64,000 bases of DNA from contig CM054158.1 of NCBI GenBank assembly GCA_028751875.1, positions 48,199,831-48,263,830 of the forward strand. The letters are read 5' to 3'. Position numbers and translations under genes: made by a program. Below, in pieces: positions 23,432 to 28,607 of the stretch. This DNA is from Rapana venosa. Lineage: Eukaryota > Mollusca > Gastropoda > Neogastropoda > Muricidae. The notes under the pieces are model-generated. The model made no database searches. It was not told where the DNA came from and worked only from the letters and a program-made list of their open reading frames with translations. Every line of letters starts with the position of its first letter. Position 1 is the stretch's first letter.

Positions 23432-25487
23432 GTGTGTGTGTGTGTTGTGTGTGTGCATGCATATGCGTGCCTGCGTGCATGTGCGTGTGCACTAATGACA
23501 GCAATATCTAAACATACTGACCTCTGCTTTGAACGCTGCAGCAAGAATGGCCGTAGTCAACAACAGCAGGAAGATCACCAGCAGAGTGATGAAGTACTGC
23601 AACAAATAACACATCCTCATCAATGCTTTGCGAACCAATCCAATCCAATCTTCTTGTTTATACCCCCCACCAACCACAGAGGCCATATCGGGGCTGTCAC
23701 CTGGTCAACTTTTAAATCTCAGAATAAAACTGTGCAAATATATATACAGACTAAAAACAGGACGTAAAACCAACTCTACTGTCGTTCCTTGTATCAAAGC
23801 CCTGGTCAACCATCAGGGTCAACCCAGGACGGGCACCACGTTGTGGAAAAAACCACGCCAACCTCACAACGCAAAAAACAACAACACCAACAACAACAAA
23901 AAGCCCAAGAAAGTTGGAACAGCTCTTCAGTGCAGAGTCTCTACAACTCTTGAAGGAGCTGACAGATAAAGAAAAAAAAAACCACCACATGGATGACTTC
24001 AGCCAATCCAATCCAATCGTCTTGTTTACAGCCCCCGCCGACCACAGAGACCATATCAGGGCTGTCACCTCTCGTTAACTTTTAAATCTCAGATTAAAAC
24101 TGTGCAACCATCATCATCATCATCAGTCCCGTGACCTTGGCGGTCGTGGAGGAGACACGAAAGATGATGCCGTGGTAAGCCTCCTCCATCCATCTTGGTC
24201 CTCGGCCTCGGCTCCACACACACACACACACACACAACAGTGCAACTATAACCAGATTAAAAAAAGAGTATAAAACCCAACTCTACTGTCGCTCCTTGTA
24301 TCAACGCCCTGGACAACCACAAGGGTCAACTCAGGACGGCCACTGCATTACAGTATTATTATTATTATTCTTATCATCAGCCTTGAACTCACCCCCATCA
24401 CCATATTACGGCGTTCCTTGCGCACGGCACAGACTCCCACAAAAGCCACAACCAGCAAAACGGCGGCACTGAAGAGAACGAGGCAACACGCGACGGTGAA
24501 GAGGTCGTCGCCGAAAACGTGCCCCACATACAGTTTGTCCATGACCGACCACGTGCCAACCACTACCAGAGCCAGGCCGAAAAACTGCACGCACACACAT
24601 ATACACACACATGAAATGCACCCATGCACACACATAAAATGCACCCATGCACACACACGTGATGTATGTGAACACACATGAGCATGTACACACATACGCA
24701 CAAATGCACCCATGCACATATGACATGTGATGTATGTAAGCACACACATGAGCATGTAGTGATGTACACACACACACTCTTGTGATTATCAGTATCAAAA
24801 TGATAATTACGAGTATGATGATAACATGATCAATATTCTTTTGGCTAATAACAGAGAGACTACCATACAGATTCATACCAGAGATTTAAAAAACAACTCC
24901 TTTGCAAAACATTTCCCAAACAAGATATATATATATTATAAAGTAACAATGCACAGCAAAATGGCCAAACACCAAGGAAGACAAACCGATGCCAAAAATA
25001 AGGGCAGGGAGATGACTCGGCCCACATTTGGGCCAGATAAGACCCCCCCCACCTCTCGAACCCGAAAAAAGGAGACATGGGGTGATAAGGTAAAAAAAAA
25101 AATCAGCAAGTCATCAGAGCAGACAAGTTTCTGATGAGAAAGAGCAAGGACAGCGGAATCCAATCCAATCCAATCTTGTTGATAGCCCTGCCGACCACAG
25201 AGGCCATTATCGGGGCTGTCACTTCGAAAAAATTTTAATCTCCAATCCAATCCAATTATTTTAAATCCCAGAATAAAACTGTGCAACTATACACTACATA
25301 CAGGTTAATAAAACAGGGTGTAAAACCGACTCTACTGTGGTTCCCTGTATCAACGCCCTGGTCAACCATAAGAGTCAGCCCAGGACGGGCACTGAAGGAC
25401 AGTGGAAGGGTTTTGTAGGCTACTTACAAACAGCAAAACATTGAAGAGGATAAGCAGGACCCCAACCAGCTTCAGCCCACACCCCAT
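6936..25487 (-). CDS. Tetraspanin, complete eight-exon coding region
   Basis: Small four-pass membrane protein of the tetraspanin family, which organises partner proteins in plasma and endosomal membranes. Exons joined: 25487-25428, 24584-24393, 23596-23522, 20959-20861, 14465-14336, 10884-10733, 8060-7977, 7007-6936. The product has 287 residues, normal for the family. Membrane segments lie at about 7-30 (with Asn16), 48-74, 85-106 and 251-275. MGCG at the N terminus and Cys72 are juxtamembrane cysteines typical of palmitoylation sites. The large loop (about 107-250) has CCG at 145-147, RSCC at 195-198, Cys213 and GC at 237-238: six cysteines, the signature set. Introns are 843, 796, 2562, 6395, 3451, 2672 and 969 bases, all GT-AG, phase 0 except intron 5 (phase 1). 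The ATG has G at -3 and +4. Subfamily (CD151-, TSPAN- or CD63-like) cannot be fixed by eye. Confidence 0.96.
7143..7410 (-). mobile_element. LINE family A 3' end, near-complete
   Basis: Plus-strand reading: ATCCAATCCAATCC, GTTTATAGCCCCGTCGACCA, CAGAGGCCATATCAGGGCTG, AAACTGTGCAGC, CAACTCTACTGTCGTTCC, CCACGTTGTGG, CACATAAAATGAGAT and AAAACCAGGTTCCTTAAAAC. It lies in tetraspanin intron 7. A good reference copy for the family. Confidence 0.85.
7410..7765. repeat. CA, TA and TG microsatellites
   Basis: (CA)4-(TA)24 at about 7410-7464, then (TG)n with GCATGCATA variants at 7620-7745. Low-complexity His/Thr-rich frames over them are artefacts. Confidence 0.9.
7767..7860 (-). mobile_element. L2-like LINE 3' tail
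   Basis: (AAT)n, TGTATGGAATTTATATAGC, GCTGAATCTTGTAAAGTAAA, CAAATCGAAGCGCTT: the tail of the LINE at 59-2330, minus orientation, 5' truncated. Confidence 0.8.
7977..8060 (-). CDS. Tetraspanin exon 7 (GC motif, start of segment 4)
   Basis: 28 residues, GCYEKAWEFIGSQSDIVSG to FAFSM. GC is the last conserved loop cysteine; the hydrophobic end begins membrane segment 4. Acceptor tttgttgcag|GGA, donor ATG|gtaagtgt. Confidence 0.95.
8277..8725. repeat. Minisatellite, TTGTATTGAATTATGAAAAG unit
   Basis: About 18-19 units of 22-24 bases, each with GTTGTATTGAATTATGAAAA. Some carry an added AGTGAACAATGC, so a higher-order pattern of about 34 + 24 bases is visible. In tetraspanin intron 6. No spacers of constant size, so not a CRISPR. 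Confidence 0.92.
8960..9125 (+). repeat. Dispersed repeat family I
   Basis: AAATCCAGCCCAGGGCCCAG, TTACCAAGTCCAAGTGTGGT and CAGCTGGGCTGGGATGGGAT recur in opposite or partial form at 58920-59095 and 20195-20275. Nature unknown; no tRNA-like head seen. Confidence 0.4.
9160..9390 (+). mobile_element. SINE family B copy (head lost)
   Basis: GAGACTATAAACCGAGGCCC, GTGTGCGAACGCACGCAGAA, AGAGTAGGCCATCGTGTGCC, CACACGGGGACTGGATGTAA and CTCGGTATAAAAGAATAAAA in order, followed by an AATA-type tail. In tetraspanin intron 6. Confidence 0.85.
9470..9760 (-). pseudogene. BED-like zinc-finger fragment of a transposon protein
   Basis: Read on minus with one in-frame stop: NTWPFILPSKKADASVYC, KFCETDISIGCDG, stop, SNITRHTKPSKHQSIEKWKK. 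The C-x2-C..H-x5-H spacing with N-terminal aromatic and basic residues is that of BED/hAT-type fingers found at the N terminus of transposase-derived proteins. The 107-codon frame 9613-9936 covers its first half. The stop and lack of a transposase domain make it a remnant. Family placement is by pattern only. Confidence 0.5.
10105..10410 (-). mobile_element. LINE ORF2 C-terminal fragment
   Basis: 98-codon frame with LRWFGHVQRKADHHIIKRAM, GKRPKGRPSKTWAACIADDL, RERGINKEEAQNGERWRRLI and a stop. RW.GHV followed by GRP..W..CI..DL is the standard extreme C terminus of many LINE ORF2 proteins. The frame is intact here. In tetraspanin intron 6, same strand as the gene. Confidence 0.85.
10417..10715 (+). 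mobile_element. SINE-like family E copy
   Basis: Begins with GTGGGGATGC and, 25 bases on, its complement GCATCCCCAC (perfect 10-bp stem), then TTCTGGAAATCCTGTGC, TTGGTCCATTCTCCTGCC, GGGCCCGACTTGACAGGCGC, AACGGCAGCGCAACGCATTT and TCATATGATGACAAGACAAC. The complete family has a (GAA)n tail (see 43921-44245), missing here. The element stops about 18 bases from the exon 6 donor. Confidence 0.8.
10733..10884 (-). CDS. Tetraspanin exon 6 (SCC motif)
   Basis: 51 residues beginning (G)AC; contains TPVKFVPRSCCVYD and DVAKC, the third to fifth loop cysteines, and ends NNNALHYA. Acceptor ctctgttacag|AC, donor GCT|gtgagtgc. The end of an SINE family E copy lies within about 20 bases of this donor. Confidence 0.95.
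10938..11196. repeat. Long imperfect (TG)n microsatellite
   Basis: About 260 bases of TG with TGGTG and TTGTG interruptions, in tetraspanin intron 5 about 55 bases from the exon 6 acceptor. Confidence 0.95.
11196..11626. mobile_element. Family F element with GTCAA inverted ends
   Basis: Left end GTCAAGTCAAGTCAAATTTT, right end TTTTTGACTTGACTTGACTT: terminal inverted repeats made of GTCAA units. Inside: GACGGTACATTGAATAAGCA at the left, a (TG)n tract (11338-11460), and GCCCTTCATGGGATGAATAA at the right. Single-ended copies occur at 14488, 22840, 38428 and 58335. No coding capacity, so non-autonomous. Whether it is a MITE or a retroelement ending in pentamers is open. Confidence 0.65.
11690..11805 (-). 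mobile_element. SINE family H 3' fragment
   Basis: GTTAGAGCTCCGAGGTTTAC, then GAGATTTTTGCATATGAGAC, is the reverse of the 3' end of the full element at 19072-19450 (GGTGAACCTCGGAGCTCTAG). A C run separates it from TAGCGCAATGGCCATTGTTT, which recurs at 13325-13350. Confidence 0.5.
11806..12802. other. No gene or clear repeat seen
   Basis: A-T rich sequence of tetraspanin intron 5. No long open frame and no match to families A-H. Confidence 0.5.
12803..13098 (-). mobile_element. SINE-like family E copy
   Basis: Reverse-complement landmarks: CTTCTTCGTCGTTGAACA (tail), TTAAGCGCCTGACAAGTCAG, AAAGGCAGGAGAATGGACCA, CAGAAACAAAGAGAGTGATA, TTTCCAGATACC, GGCATCCCCACAGGGG. The 5' hairpin is shortened. 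Confidence 0.8.
13099..13890. other. No gene seen; small repeat scrap at 13288-13352
   Basis: The scrap (CACATATGAGACTATC, a C run, TAGCGCAATGGCCGTTGTTT) repeats 11745-11800. Otherwise unremarkable intron 5 sequence. Confidence 0.45.
13895..14225 (+). mobile_element. SINE family B, full-length with tRNA-like head
   Basis: Head GACAGGATAGCCTGGTGGTT (A-box-like TAGCCTGGTGG) and GACCCGGGTTTCATTCTCGT (B-box-like). Then TCCTCTGGAGTTAACATCAG, the core GGATGAGACTATAAACCAAT, AGAGTAGGCCATTGTGTGCC, CACGGGGACTGGGTGTAGAA and CCTCGATATAAAAGAATTAA. About 330 bases. Polymerase III boxes are as expected for a tRNA-derived SINE. Confidence 0.82.
14235..14325. repeat. (CA)n microsatellite
   Basis: Interrupted CA run between the SINE B tail and tetraspanin exon 5; as (TG)n it follows the exon 5 donor in the transcript. 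Confidence 0.95.
14336..14465 (-). CDS. Tetraspanin exon 5 (CCG motif)
   Basis: Starts LKCCGVLGLAAG, the diagnostic CCG of the large loop, and runs to FQQTPWYRKSLLR. Acceptor tatgcttgcag|CTG. The donor CGTG|gtgagtg gives phase 1, which completes GAC (Asp) with exon 6. Just past the donor intron 5 enters a (TG)n tract (plus strand 14235-14320). Confidence 0.93.
14488..15045. mobile_element. Family F copy carrying nested insertions
   Basis: GTCAAGTCAAGTCAAAAAC, ATCATCCCACAAAGGGC, GCAATTACAATACTGACAGG, then after the SINE E insert, CTACATTTCATATTGGTTAA and GATAACTTCAAG. This is the reverse of 11490-11626. A 45-base scrap of family A (14539-14582) also interrupts it. Confidence 0.65.
14616..14943 (-). 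mobile_element. SINE-like family E with 12-bp target-site duplication
   Basis: Flanked by TGACAGGCACAC at 14604-14615 and 14944-14955. On minus it starts at the GGGGATGCC end and finishes with a GAAGAAGAA tail. The flanking family F sequence is continuous once the insert is removed, so the borders are firm. Tetraspanin intron 4. Confidence 0.88.
15145..15410. repeat. Compound (TA)n (TG)n (GA)n microsatellite
   Basis: TACATACATATA run, TA repeats with AATATATT palindromes, (TG)n 15221-15244, further TA, then (GA)n with GAC/GAG interruptions 15349-15408. Confidence 0.9.
15447..15697 (+). mobile_element. SINE family B variant with a different tRNA-like head
   Basis: Head AGGTGGCAGGATGGTTAAGA (A box) and TCTGGGTTCCATTCCCAGCC (good B box), then GTCCTTCAGATAAGACTATA, AACCGAGGCC, ACCTGTTCCGCTTTTCAGAA. 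The head differs from that at 13895, but the core is the same. A C run (15702-15747) cuts off the 3' end. Confidence 0.75.
15700..15747. repeat. Poly-C tract
   Basis: About 46 consecutive C. Pro-rich and Gly-rich frames across it are not genes. Length is probably uncertain in the assembly. Confidence 0.9.
16040..16112 (+). tRNA. tRNA-Lys (UUU), copy 1
   Basis: 73 bases, no intron. Acceptor stem GCCCGGT pairs with ATTGGGC (two G-U pairs), anticodon loop CTTTTAA with TTT at positions 34-36, T arm AAGGG-TTCGAGT-CCCTT, discriminator G. A box TAGCTCAGTCGG and B box GGTTCGAGTCC are intact. An A then eight T follow, a polymerase III terminator. On the strand opposite to the tetraspanin, inside its intron 4. 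Confidence 0.97.
16776..16815 (-). mobile_element. L2-like LINE 3' tail, left part, split by SINE C
   Basis: (AAT)n ACATGG AATTTATATAGCGCT; continues at 17117 after the SINE. See 16816-17116. Confidence 0.75.
16816..17116 (-). mobile_element. SINE family C (tRNA + 5S-like head) with 11-bp duplication
   Basis: Flanked by TATATAGCGCT at 16805-16815 and 17117-17127. On minus it reads GGGACGGGATAGCTCAGTGG (tRNA-like A box), TCGGAGCACTCGCTTTCCCC, then AAGTTAAGCAGCGTCGAGCG, TGGTTACCAGTTGGATGGGT and GACCG, which resembles the internal promoter part of 5S rRNA. The body has TCACCCAGCTGTAAATGGGT, CTTTAGGGTCAGGGAAGGTA and GAGAAGTGAGGTCTCTGACG; the tail is TTTACG/TTTACC-like. Confidence 0.88.
17117..17165 (-). 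mobile_element. L2-like LINE 3' tail, right part
   Basis: TATATAGCGCTATATCTTGC then AAATCAAAGCGCTTTCATT: the remainder of the tail that begins at 16776. Confidence 0.75.
17324..17472. repeat. Short tandem repeat, about 55-60 bp unit, 2-3 copies
   Basis: GTGAATACCTG, AGCATGCAAAGCTCCATGAA, TATATAACAGAGCCATAACA recur with small changes. No protein or RNA match seen. Confidence 0.75.
18100..18172 (+). tRNA. tRNA-Lys (UUU), copy 2
   Basis: Base-for-base identical to the 16040 copy. Preceded by the same CACCCACAATCCCAGT and followed by A then a run of T. Identity in the gene against divergence in the flanks suggests selection or gene conversion. Confidence 0.97.
18659..18731 (+). tRNA. tRNA-Lys (UUU), copy 3
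   Basis: Identical 73-base gene, 559 bases after copy 2. 5' flank CACCCACATTCCCAGT, 3' flank A then eight T. Confidence 0.97.
19072..19450 (+). mobile_element. SINE family H, full length, Leu/Ser-type tRNA head
   Basis: Head CTATAGCCGAGTGGTTAAGA (A box of type II tRNA) and GTCGTGGGTTCAAATCTCAG (B box). Body ACCTGCCAGTGCC, GCAGAAGATCAAATACACAC, AGTCCATGTCAGCGTTCAGT, ACGAACATACCCAGCATGCA, CATGGTGGGCAAAAATGGTC, GTGAACCTCGGAGCTCTAGC and an A-rich end. I recognise the body as a SINE type common in gastropod genomes, from general memory. Confidence 0.8.
19625..19668 (+). mobile_element. L2-like LINE or SINE D 3' tail
   Basis: GCACTATATAAATTCCATTT followed by (ATT)n, plus orientation; too short to tell LINE from SINE D. 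Confidence 0.6.
20035..20280. repeat. SINE B scrap, poly-C and family I piece
   Basis: CTTTTCAAAGAGTAGGCCAT resembles SINE B (20045-20080). A 33-base C run lies at 20170-20202. ATCCCATCCCAGCTGGTTAC and the following bases match family I in reverse. Confidence 0.45.
20370..20450 (+). mobile_element. SINE family H 3' end fragment
   Basis: TGGTGAACCTCGGAGCTCTA followed by GCCAAGGAACAC matches the last part of 19072-19450. Confidence 0.55.
20515..20712 (+). mobile_element. LINE ORF2 C-terminal fragment
   Basis: Frame with LDWNPQGKRKVGRPKQTWRR, SVDEETKAAGMTWAELKRIS and, after a frameshift, NRVRWREGCC. GRP..TWRR..E.E....G..W is the C-terminal signature of LINE ORF2 proteins. Only about 65 codons remain. 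In tetraspanin intron 4, antisense to the gene. Confidence 0.8.
20861..20959 (-). CDS. Tetraspanin exon 4
   Basis: 33 residues, LEEEMADAMRNTLVLDYGED to WDRLQRD: the first helix region of the large extracellular loop, acidic and amphipathic. Acceptor gtgcacag|CTG, donor GAC|gtgagtac. The residues join in frame directly to LKCCG of exon 5. Confidence 0.94.
21000..21200. repeat. GA-rich and TG microsatellites
   Basis: (GGGA/GAGA)n 21008-21140 and (TG)n 21155-21200, in intron 3. Pro/Ser-rich frames on minus are artefacts. Confidence 0.9.
21440..22084 (-). CDS. Unrecognised exon-like ORF in tetraspanin intron 3
   Basis: Open for 214 codons, then TGA at 21440-21442. A splice-acceptor-like (CT)n..CACACACAG precedes GCAAGTCGTCAG at 22084. 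There is no ATG near the start of the frame; the first residues would be ASRQCDKDSVLEEPVLSDSD. The product is acidic and Ser/Thr/Val-rich at first, then basic (VQRRLRDSKRNTRFRKVVVH), and ends with an amphipathic part (EERVRLARLRKGKQ..EQELHHLRDLIQSYMG). I recognise no domain. Amino-acid composition is mixed and unlike the repeat frames nearby, which supports real coding. It could be the last exon of a nested gene, an alternative 3' exon after tetraspanin exon 3 (the phase would fit), or part of a transposon protein. Confidence 0.5.
   Translation of the reverse strand, partial: ASRQCDKDSVLEEPVLSDSDSLHRERVDAESKQASVYTELCVDSAVNVPATLDSLDLPCEPATDSKIGVSSEASDVQEDLTVGCTVDDSHTGIVKQYVSTLTDKRVQRRLRDSKRNTRFRKVVVHSSVDQNIVMCESDDITLEYSWNGDPGEESKCVFWYIKQEEKNMLPEERVRLARLRKGKQCTNTQHTATVVASAEQELHHLRDLIQSYMG
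22090..22520. repeat. Compound (GA)n/(TG)n microsatellite
   Basis: GA run, TG with TTGTG steps, GGGA repeats, GA again (22262-22320), then TG/TATG to 22520. Cys/Val frames are artefacts. Confidence 0.92.
22521..22590 (-). mobile_element. L2-like LINE 3' tail
   Basis: AATAATAATGTATGGAATGT, ATATAGCGCTGAATCTTGTA, CAAATCAAAGCGCTC; minus orientation, intron 3. Confidence 0.75.
22600..22812 (-). mobile_element. SINE family B (head lost)
   Basis: AGGATAATGGAATAAGCACT, TCGAGTCCCCGTGTGTATGC, CATGCGTTCGCACATGGGGC, TTTATAGTCTCATCCGAAGG, after which (TG)n begins directly. Confidence 0.85.
22840..23250. mobile_element. Family F copy
   Basis: GTCAAAGTCAAAGTCAAAAA, AATCATCCCATGAAGGGCAA, TTACAATACTGACTGGCAGG, TATTTCATATTGGTTAAAAC, CA-rich middle, then TAGAAGACAGACTTATTTCA. 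Same order as 14488-15135. Confidence 0.6.
23345..23495. repeat. (TG)n microsatellite
   Basis: About 45 TG units with a GCATGCATATGCG end, within 30-180 bases of the exon 3 donor (in the intron 3 side). Confidence 0.95.
23522..23596 (-). CDS. Tetraspanin exon 3
   Basis: 25 residues, YFITLLVIFL onward: membrane segment 3. Acceptor tttgttgcag|TAC, donor GAG|gtcagtatg. Exon size and content match tetraspanin exon 3 elsewhere, though family exon maps are from memory. Confidence 0.95.
23633..23885 (-). mobile_element. LINE family A 3' end
   Basis: CCAATCCAATCCAATCTTCT, CCGACCACAGAGG-type segment, GGGGCTGTCACCTGGTCAAC, CAACTCTACTGTCGTTCCTT, GGACGGGCACCACGTTGTGG. Tetraspanin intron 2. Confidence 0.82.
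24003..24345 (-). mobile_element. LINE family A 3' end, interrupted
   Basis: CCAATCCAATCCAATCGTCT, CCGCCGACCACAGAGACCAT, then an insert of about 125 bases (CATCATCATCATCATCATCA, CCGTGACCTTGGCGGTCGTG, CTCGGCC, CA run) before CAACTCTACTGTCGCTCCTT. The CATCAT..CAGTCCC.TGACCT insert also resembles 35045-35075. Confidence 0.7.
24393..24584 (-). CDS. Tetraspanin exon 2
   Basis: 64 residues, from FFGLALVVVGTWSV through membrane segment 2 to VRKERRNMVMG. Acceptor gtgcgtgcag|TTT sits in a TG-rich tract; donor GGG|gtgagttc. Holds the end of segment 1, the small extracellular loop, segment 2 and the inner loop with Cys72. Confidence 0.96.
24590..24780. repeat. CA-rich imperfect tandem repeat
   Basis: ACACACATGAAATGCACCCATG-type units of about 24 bases mixed with CA, adjoining the exon 2 acceptor in intron 1. 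Confidence 0.85.
25158..25400 (-). mobile_element. LINE family A 3' end
   Basis: CCAATCCAATCCAATCTTGT, GCCGACCACAGAGGCCATTA, a repeated CCAATCCAATCCAATT inside at 25242, CGACTCTACTGTGGTTCCCT, AGCCCAGGACGGGCACTG. Intron 1. Confidence 0.8.
25428..25487 (-). CDS. Tetraspanin exon 1 (first coding)
   Basis: Codes MGCGLKLVGVLLILFNVLLF: cytoplasmic start and first half of membrane segment 1. Donor TTT|gtaagta at 25428/25427. An acceptor (tctctgtgcag|GGG) at 25497/25496 leaves only 9 bases of untranslated sequence, so transcription starts further upstream. Confidence 0.96.
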
Positions 25488-25605
25488 GACTGTCCCCTGC
25501 ACAGAGACACATTTTGGATCATTTATGGTGGTTCTGATTTAATGCTTTGAAGGGAAAAGGTCACGCTAAACATAATTTACAATTTATCAAATTTCATGAA
25601 AATGA

Positions 25606-25800
25606 GATCCAATCCAATCTTGTTTAGAGCCCTGCCGACCACACAGGCAGTATCAGGGTTGTCACCTTGTAACAATTTTTAAATCTCAATTTAAAACTAT
25701 GCAACTAACTGTTATTATACAGATTGAAACAGGGTATAAAACATCAACTCTACTGTTGTTCCTCGTATCAACACCCTGGCCAACTTTTAAGGTGTAAGTT
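25606..25800 (-). mobile_element. LINE family A 3' end
   Basis: GATCCAATCCAATCTTGTTT, GCCGACCACACAGGCAGTAT, TCAACTCTACTGTTGTTCCT, truncated in the CCAACTTTTAAGG segment. Upstream of the tetraspanin ATG. Confidence 0.75.
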
Positions 25801-25887
25801 GTTAGCTATAATTATTGGTTTACACAAGTTGCTATAAATGTGTGCAGTTAAAAACATACTTTGCTTGTACAAGTTTTTAAAAAACTT

Positions 25888-26315
25888 TGTGTGTATGTGT
25901 GTGTGTGTGTGTGTGTGTGAGTGTCAACACCACCATTCTGCTGTTAAGTAACTGTATTACTTTATGCTACAGGCTTCTGCCATAAGCTGATAAAGCTGTA
26001 CAAGCTACACAGTACTCATCTATTTTTGTTGACTTCTTCACAATAACTCTCTTGTTCAGGACTACACACCAACACACACACAATTTGAATCAGGTTAGTC
26101 TCATTCTGACTTAACAACATTAAAGTATTCTCTCTTGAGAGAGTATGGACACACACAGTGACACACACACACACAGTGACACACACACACAGTGACACAC
26201 ACACACACACACAGTGACACACACACAACAGTCAACACACACACAAACATATGAACACACACACACACAAACATATGAACACACAAACACAACACATACA
26301 CACAAATGATGATAC
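25888..26315. repeat. TG and CA microsatellites
   Basis: (TG)n 25890-25922 and CAGTGACACACA/CATATGAACACACA arrays 26146-26310. Sequence between is not recognised. Confidence 0.9.
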
Positions 26316-26974
26316 TCAGGCATTGAACTCTTGCCAACACACAAGTTTATCACAACAATCTAACCTACCAACCTAACCAAGGGAACAAACTGTACACTAC
26401 AGTTAGCAGCCACACTCTACTGATTTACCTCTCTTTGAGGAACTTTCAAAGAAAATGCAAGGACGCCCCCCCCATTTGGACATCAACAGGAAAAATAATG
26501 TCCAAAGAAAAAGGCTATTCTAATGCAAGAGACACACTGAGGGGTCAGGGATGGGAGTCAGAATTTACTTATTTAGAAAACAGGGTGGGTAAAGGGAAGC
26601 AAAAAAAACAACAAAAAACCAGCAGGGGAAAAAGATGGTGAATTAAACAAATTATGAGAAACTCAGAAAGTAGCATTGTGATAATGCGCTAAACATAGCA
26701 GGAGGAGTGCCACCCCCTCCTCTCTCTCTCTCTACATATATATATAATATATAAAGAGCTCTATTTCTAAAACTGTTTGAGTGATAATTCATTTTCTTGA
26801 ATCTTCTCCGACTCAGCAACAGAATGGGAGTCTAGTAGCACACCAATACTTTGCTGTCTTTGTTGAAGAAAATCATAATTTTAGATCATGAATTCCATGC
26901 TCTAACCACTAGGCCTAGTTGGTCCCACCTGCCACTAAAGCCAGTACTGGACATGCATCACAAATTTATACCCT
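26316..26974. other. No gene seen
   Basis: Contains a (TC)n/(TA)n run at 26720-26752. Nothing else identified. Confidence 0.45.
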
Positions 26975-26988
26975 ACATGTTCCCTGAG

Positions 26989-27279
26989 GACGGGATGGCT
27001 CAGTGGTTAGCACTCGCTTTCCCCCAGCCAAGGTTAAGCAGCATCGAGCATGGTTACCACTTGGATGGGTGACTGTTTGCACACCTTGGTTTCAGTACAG
27101 TCCCTCAGTTCACCCAGCTGTAAATGGGTACCTGCCTCTTTAGGGTCAGGGAAGGTAAAGCAGCGAGAGAGATGAGATGGGTGCCATCCTCAATATCCTG
27201 GCCCCTAGAGAAGTGAGGTCTCTGATGCCTCGCTCCCCTGACGACCTTACAGGTTATGGGACACCTTTACCTTTACCTC
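26989..27279 (+). mobile_element. SINE family C (tRNA + 5S-like head) with 14-bp duplication
   Basis: Flanked by ACATGTTCCCTGAG (26975-26988) and ACATGCTCCCTGAG (27280-27293), one mismatch. Head GGACGGGATGGCTCAGTGGT; the 5S-like part AGGTTAAGCAGCATCGAGCA and TGGTTACCACTTGGATGGGT at 27029-27073; body TCACCCAGCTGTAAATGGGT; tail CACCTTTACCTTTACCT, a (TTTACC)n. Confidence 0.9.
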
Positions 27280-27346
27280 ACATGCTCCCTGAGCACACTA
27301 CCCGGAGAGGTGTGGGCTCTGCCAAGTTCTCTTTAGCTTACCCAAG

Positions 27347-27405
27347 ACATAATAATAATAATAATAATGATTGGAATTTATATAGCGCTTAATCTTGTAA
27401 AGGCC
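27347..27405 (-). mobile_element. L2-like LINE 3' tail
   Basis: (AAT)n GATTGGAATTTATATAGCGC TTAATCTTGTAAAGG. Confidence 0.7.
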
Positions 27406-27805
27406 TAACTCTGTAACTGTTGCCTGAAAAAGTCAGTGCTATGTCCTACCGACTCCTGAGGGTGTTCACGAAGACTAATTTGTTGTTTTCATTGAAGCAT
27501 TTCGATATGATTGAAGTGAAAACTTGTGTTTTATCTGGAAGAAACCCCCCACATCACATGTTTCAGCACCAACTGTAGCCTGCATCTCCCTGATGGAGTC
27601 CAAGGTTCTAGGCTACCTTAACCACTTAGTGTTCAACGCAATAGGCCTAGTTCATAGGCTAGGGCCTAGAAGCTGGGGCACCGAGGTTAACTGCAAGGTA
27701 ACTGCGCATTTGGGTAGGCCTAGAGATTGCAGATTCAACATGCACACATAGCCCAGGCCCTACTGACTGTTATTTCCTACCCCCTCCCACCCCCCAACAC
27801 ACACA
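27406..27805. other. No gene seen
   Basis: Mixed sequence with no recognised coding or repeat match; ends in a short CA run. Confidence 0.45.
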
Positions 27806-27811
27806 CATGTG

Positions 27812-28172
27812 TGTACAAGGACAGGATAGCCTGGTGGTTACACTTACAGTGATGTATTTGTGATCTGCTGACCCAGGTTGATTCTTGATTCAAGAGGATT
27901 TTTCCTCTGGAGTTAACATCAGTGCTGACTCCACTCTCCCCATAAAGTCCTTCAGATGAGACTATAGACCGAGGTCCCGTGTGCGAGTGTATGCAGAACA
28001 TCTTGCCCAACATCTTGAGCTCACCGTTAAAACCGTTCAGCTTTTCGGAAGAGTAGGCCATTGTATGCCAGTGGGAACGGATGACAAAATGTACAAAACT
28101 GCATACACACTGGAACTGAATGAAAAACAGCATATGAGTGCTTATTCCATTATCCTCGAAATAAAAGAATAA
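27812..28172 (+). mobile_element. SINE family B, full-length
   Basis: Head AAGGACAGGATAGCCTGGTG and GCTGACCCAGGTTGATTCTT, TCTGGAGTTAACATCAGTGC, CAGATGAGACTATAGACCGA, AGAGTAGGCCATTGTATGCC, CCTCGAAATAAAAGAATAAA, then (CA)n. Second complete copy confirming the 13895 structure. Confidence 0.85.
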
Positions 28173-28280
28173 AACACACACACACACACACACACAACCT
28201 TCCTTCCGTGTGACCTTTTTGACTTGCTTTGATGTACTCTCGAAGGTAAACCTCCCTTGCTGTCACTGTCAAGTTCTTAC

Positions 28281-28450
28281 CTCTTAGCGTCCGCACGATA
28301 TTGTCAATCAGACGATGAGTCTACTAGGCTACCTCGAAAGTCAATTTTCATAATAGTATCGAGTTTGTCAGGGTTGAGAGAACTCTGTCGTCTGGAAATT
28401 TAAAAATGCCGGTGGGCATCTCTCAGATTACGATTCCAGGAAGCTCTCGT
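28281..28450 (-). other. Candidate 5' non-coding exon of the tetraspanin
   Basis: On minus, ACGCTAAGAG|gtaagaactt at 28281/28280 is a near-perfect splice donor at the edge of sequence (28200-28600) that belongs to none of the repeat families. The tetraspanin needs an upstream exon because an acceptor sits 9 bases before its ATG. The 5' boundary is a guess. RNA data would settle it. Confidence 0.25.
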
Positions 28451-28607
28451 TGGCAAGGAGGTATTAAAGGACGTTTGTGGTGAGTTCAGAGATGCTACGC
28501 GCACGCATTAGTTAACAGAGCATAGTATTTTTATTTGGGGGGCGCAAGAAAGTTTCCTTTCGGACTAGGCCCTAGGCTAGATTTAAATGACTATTTTTAT
28601 TTTTAAT

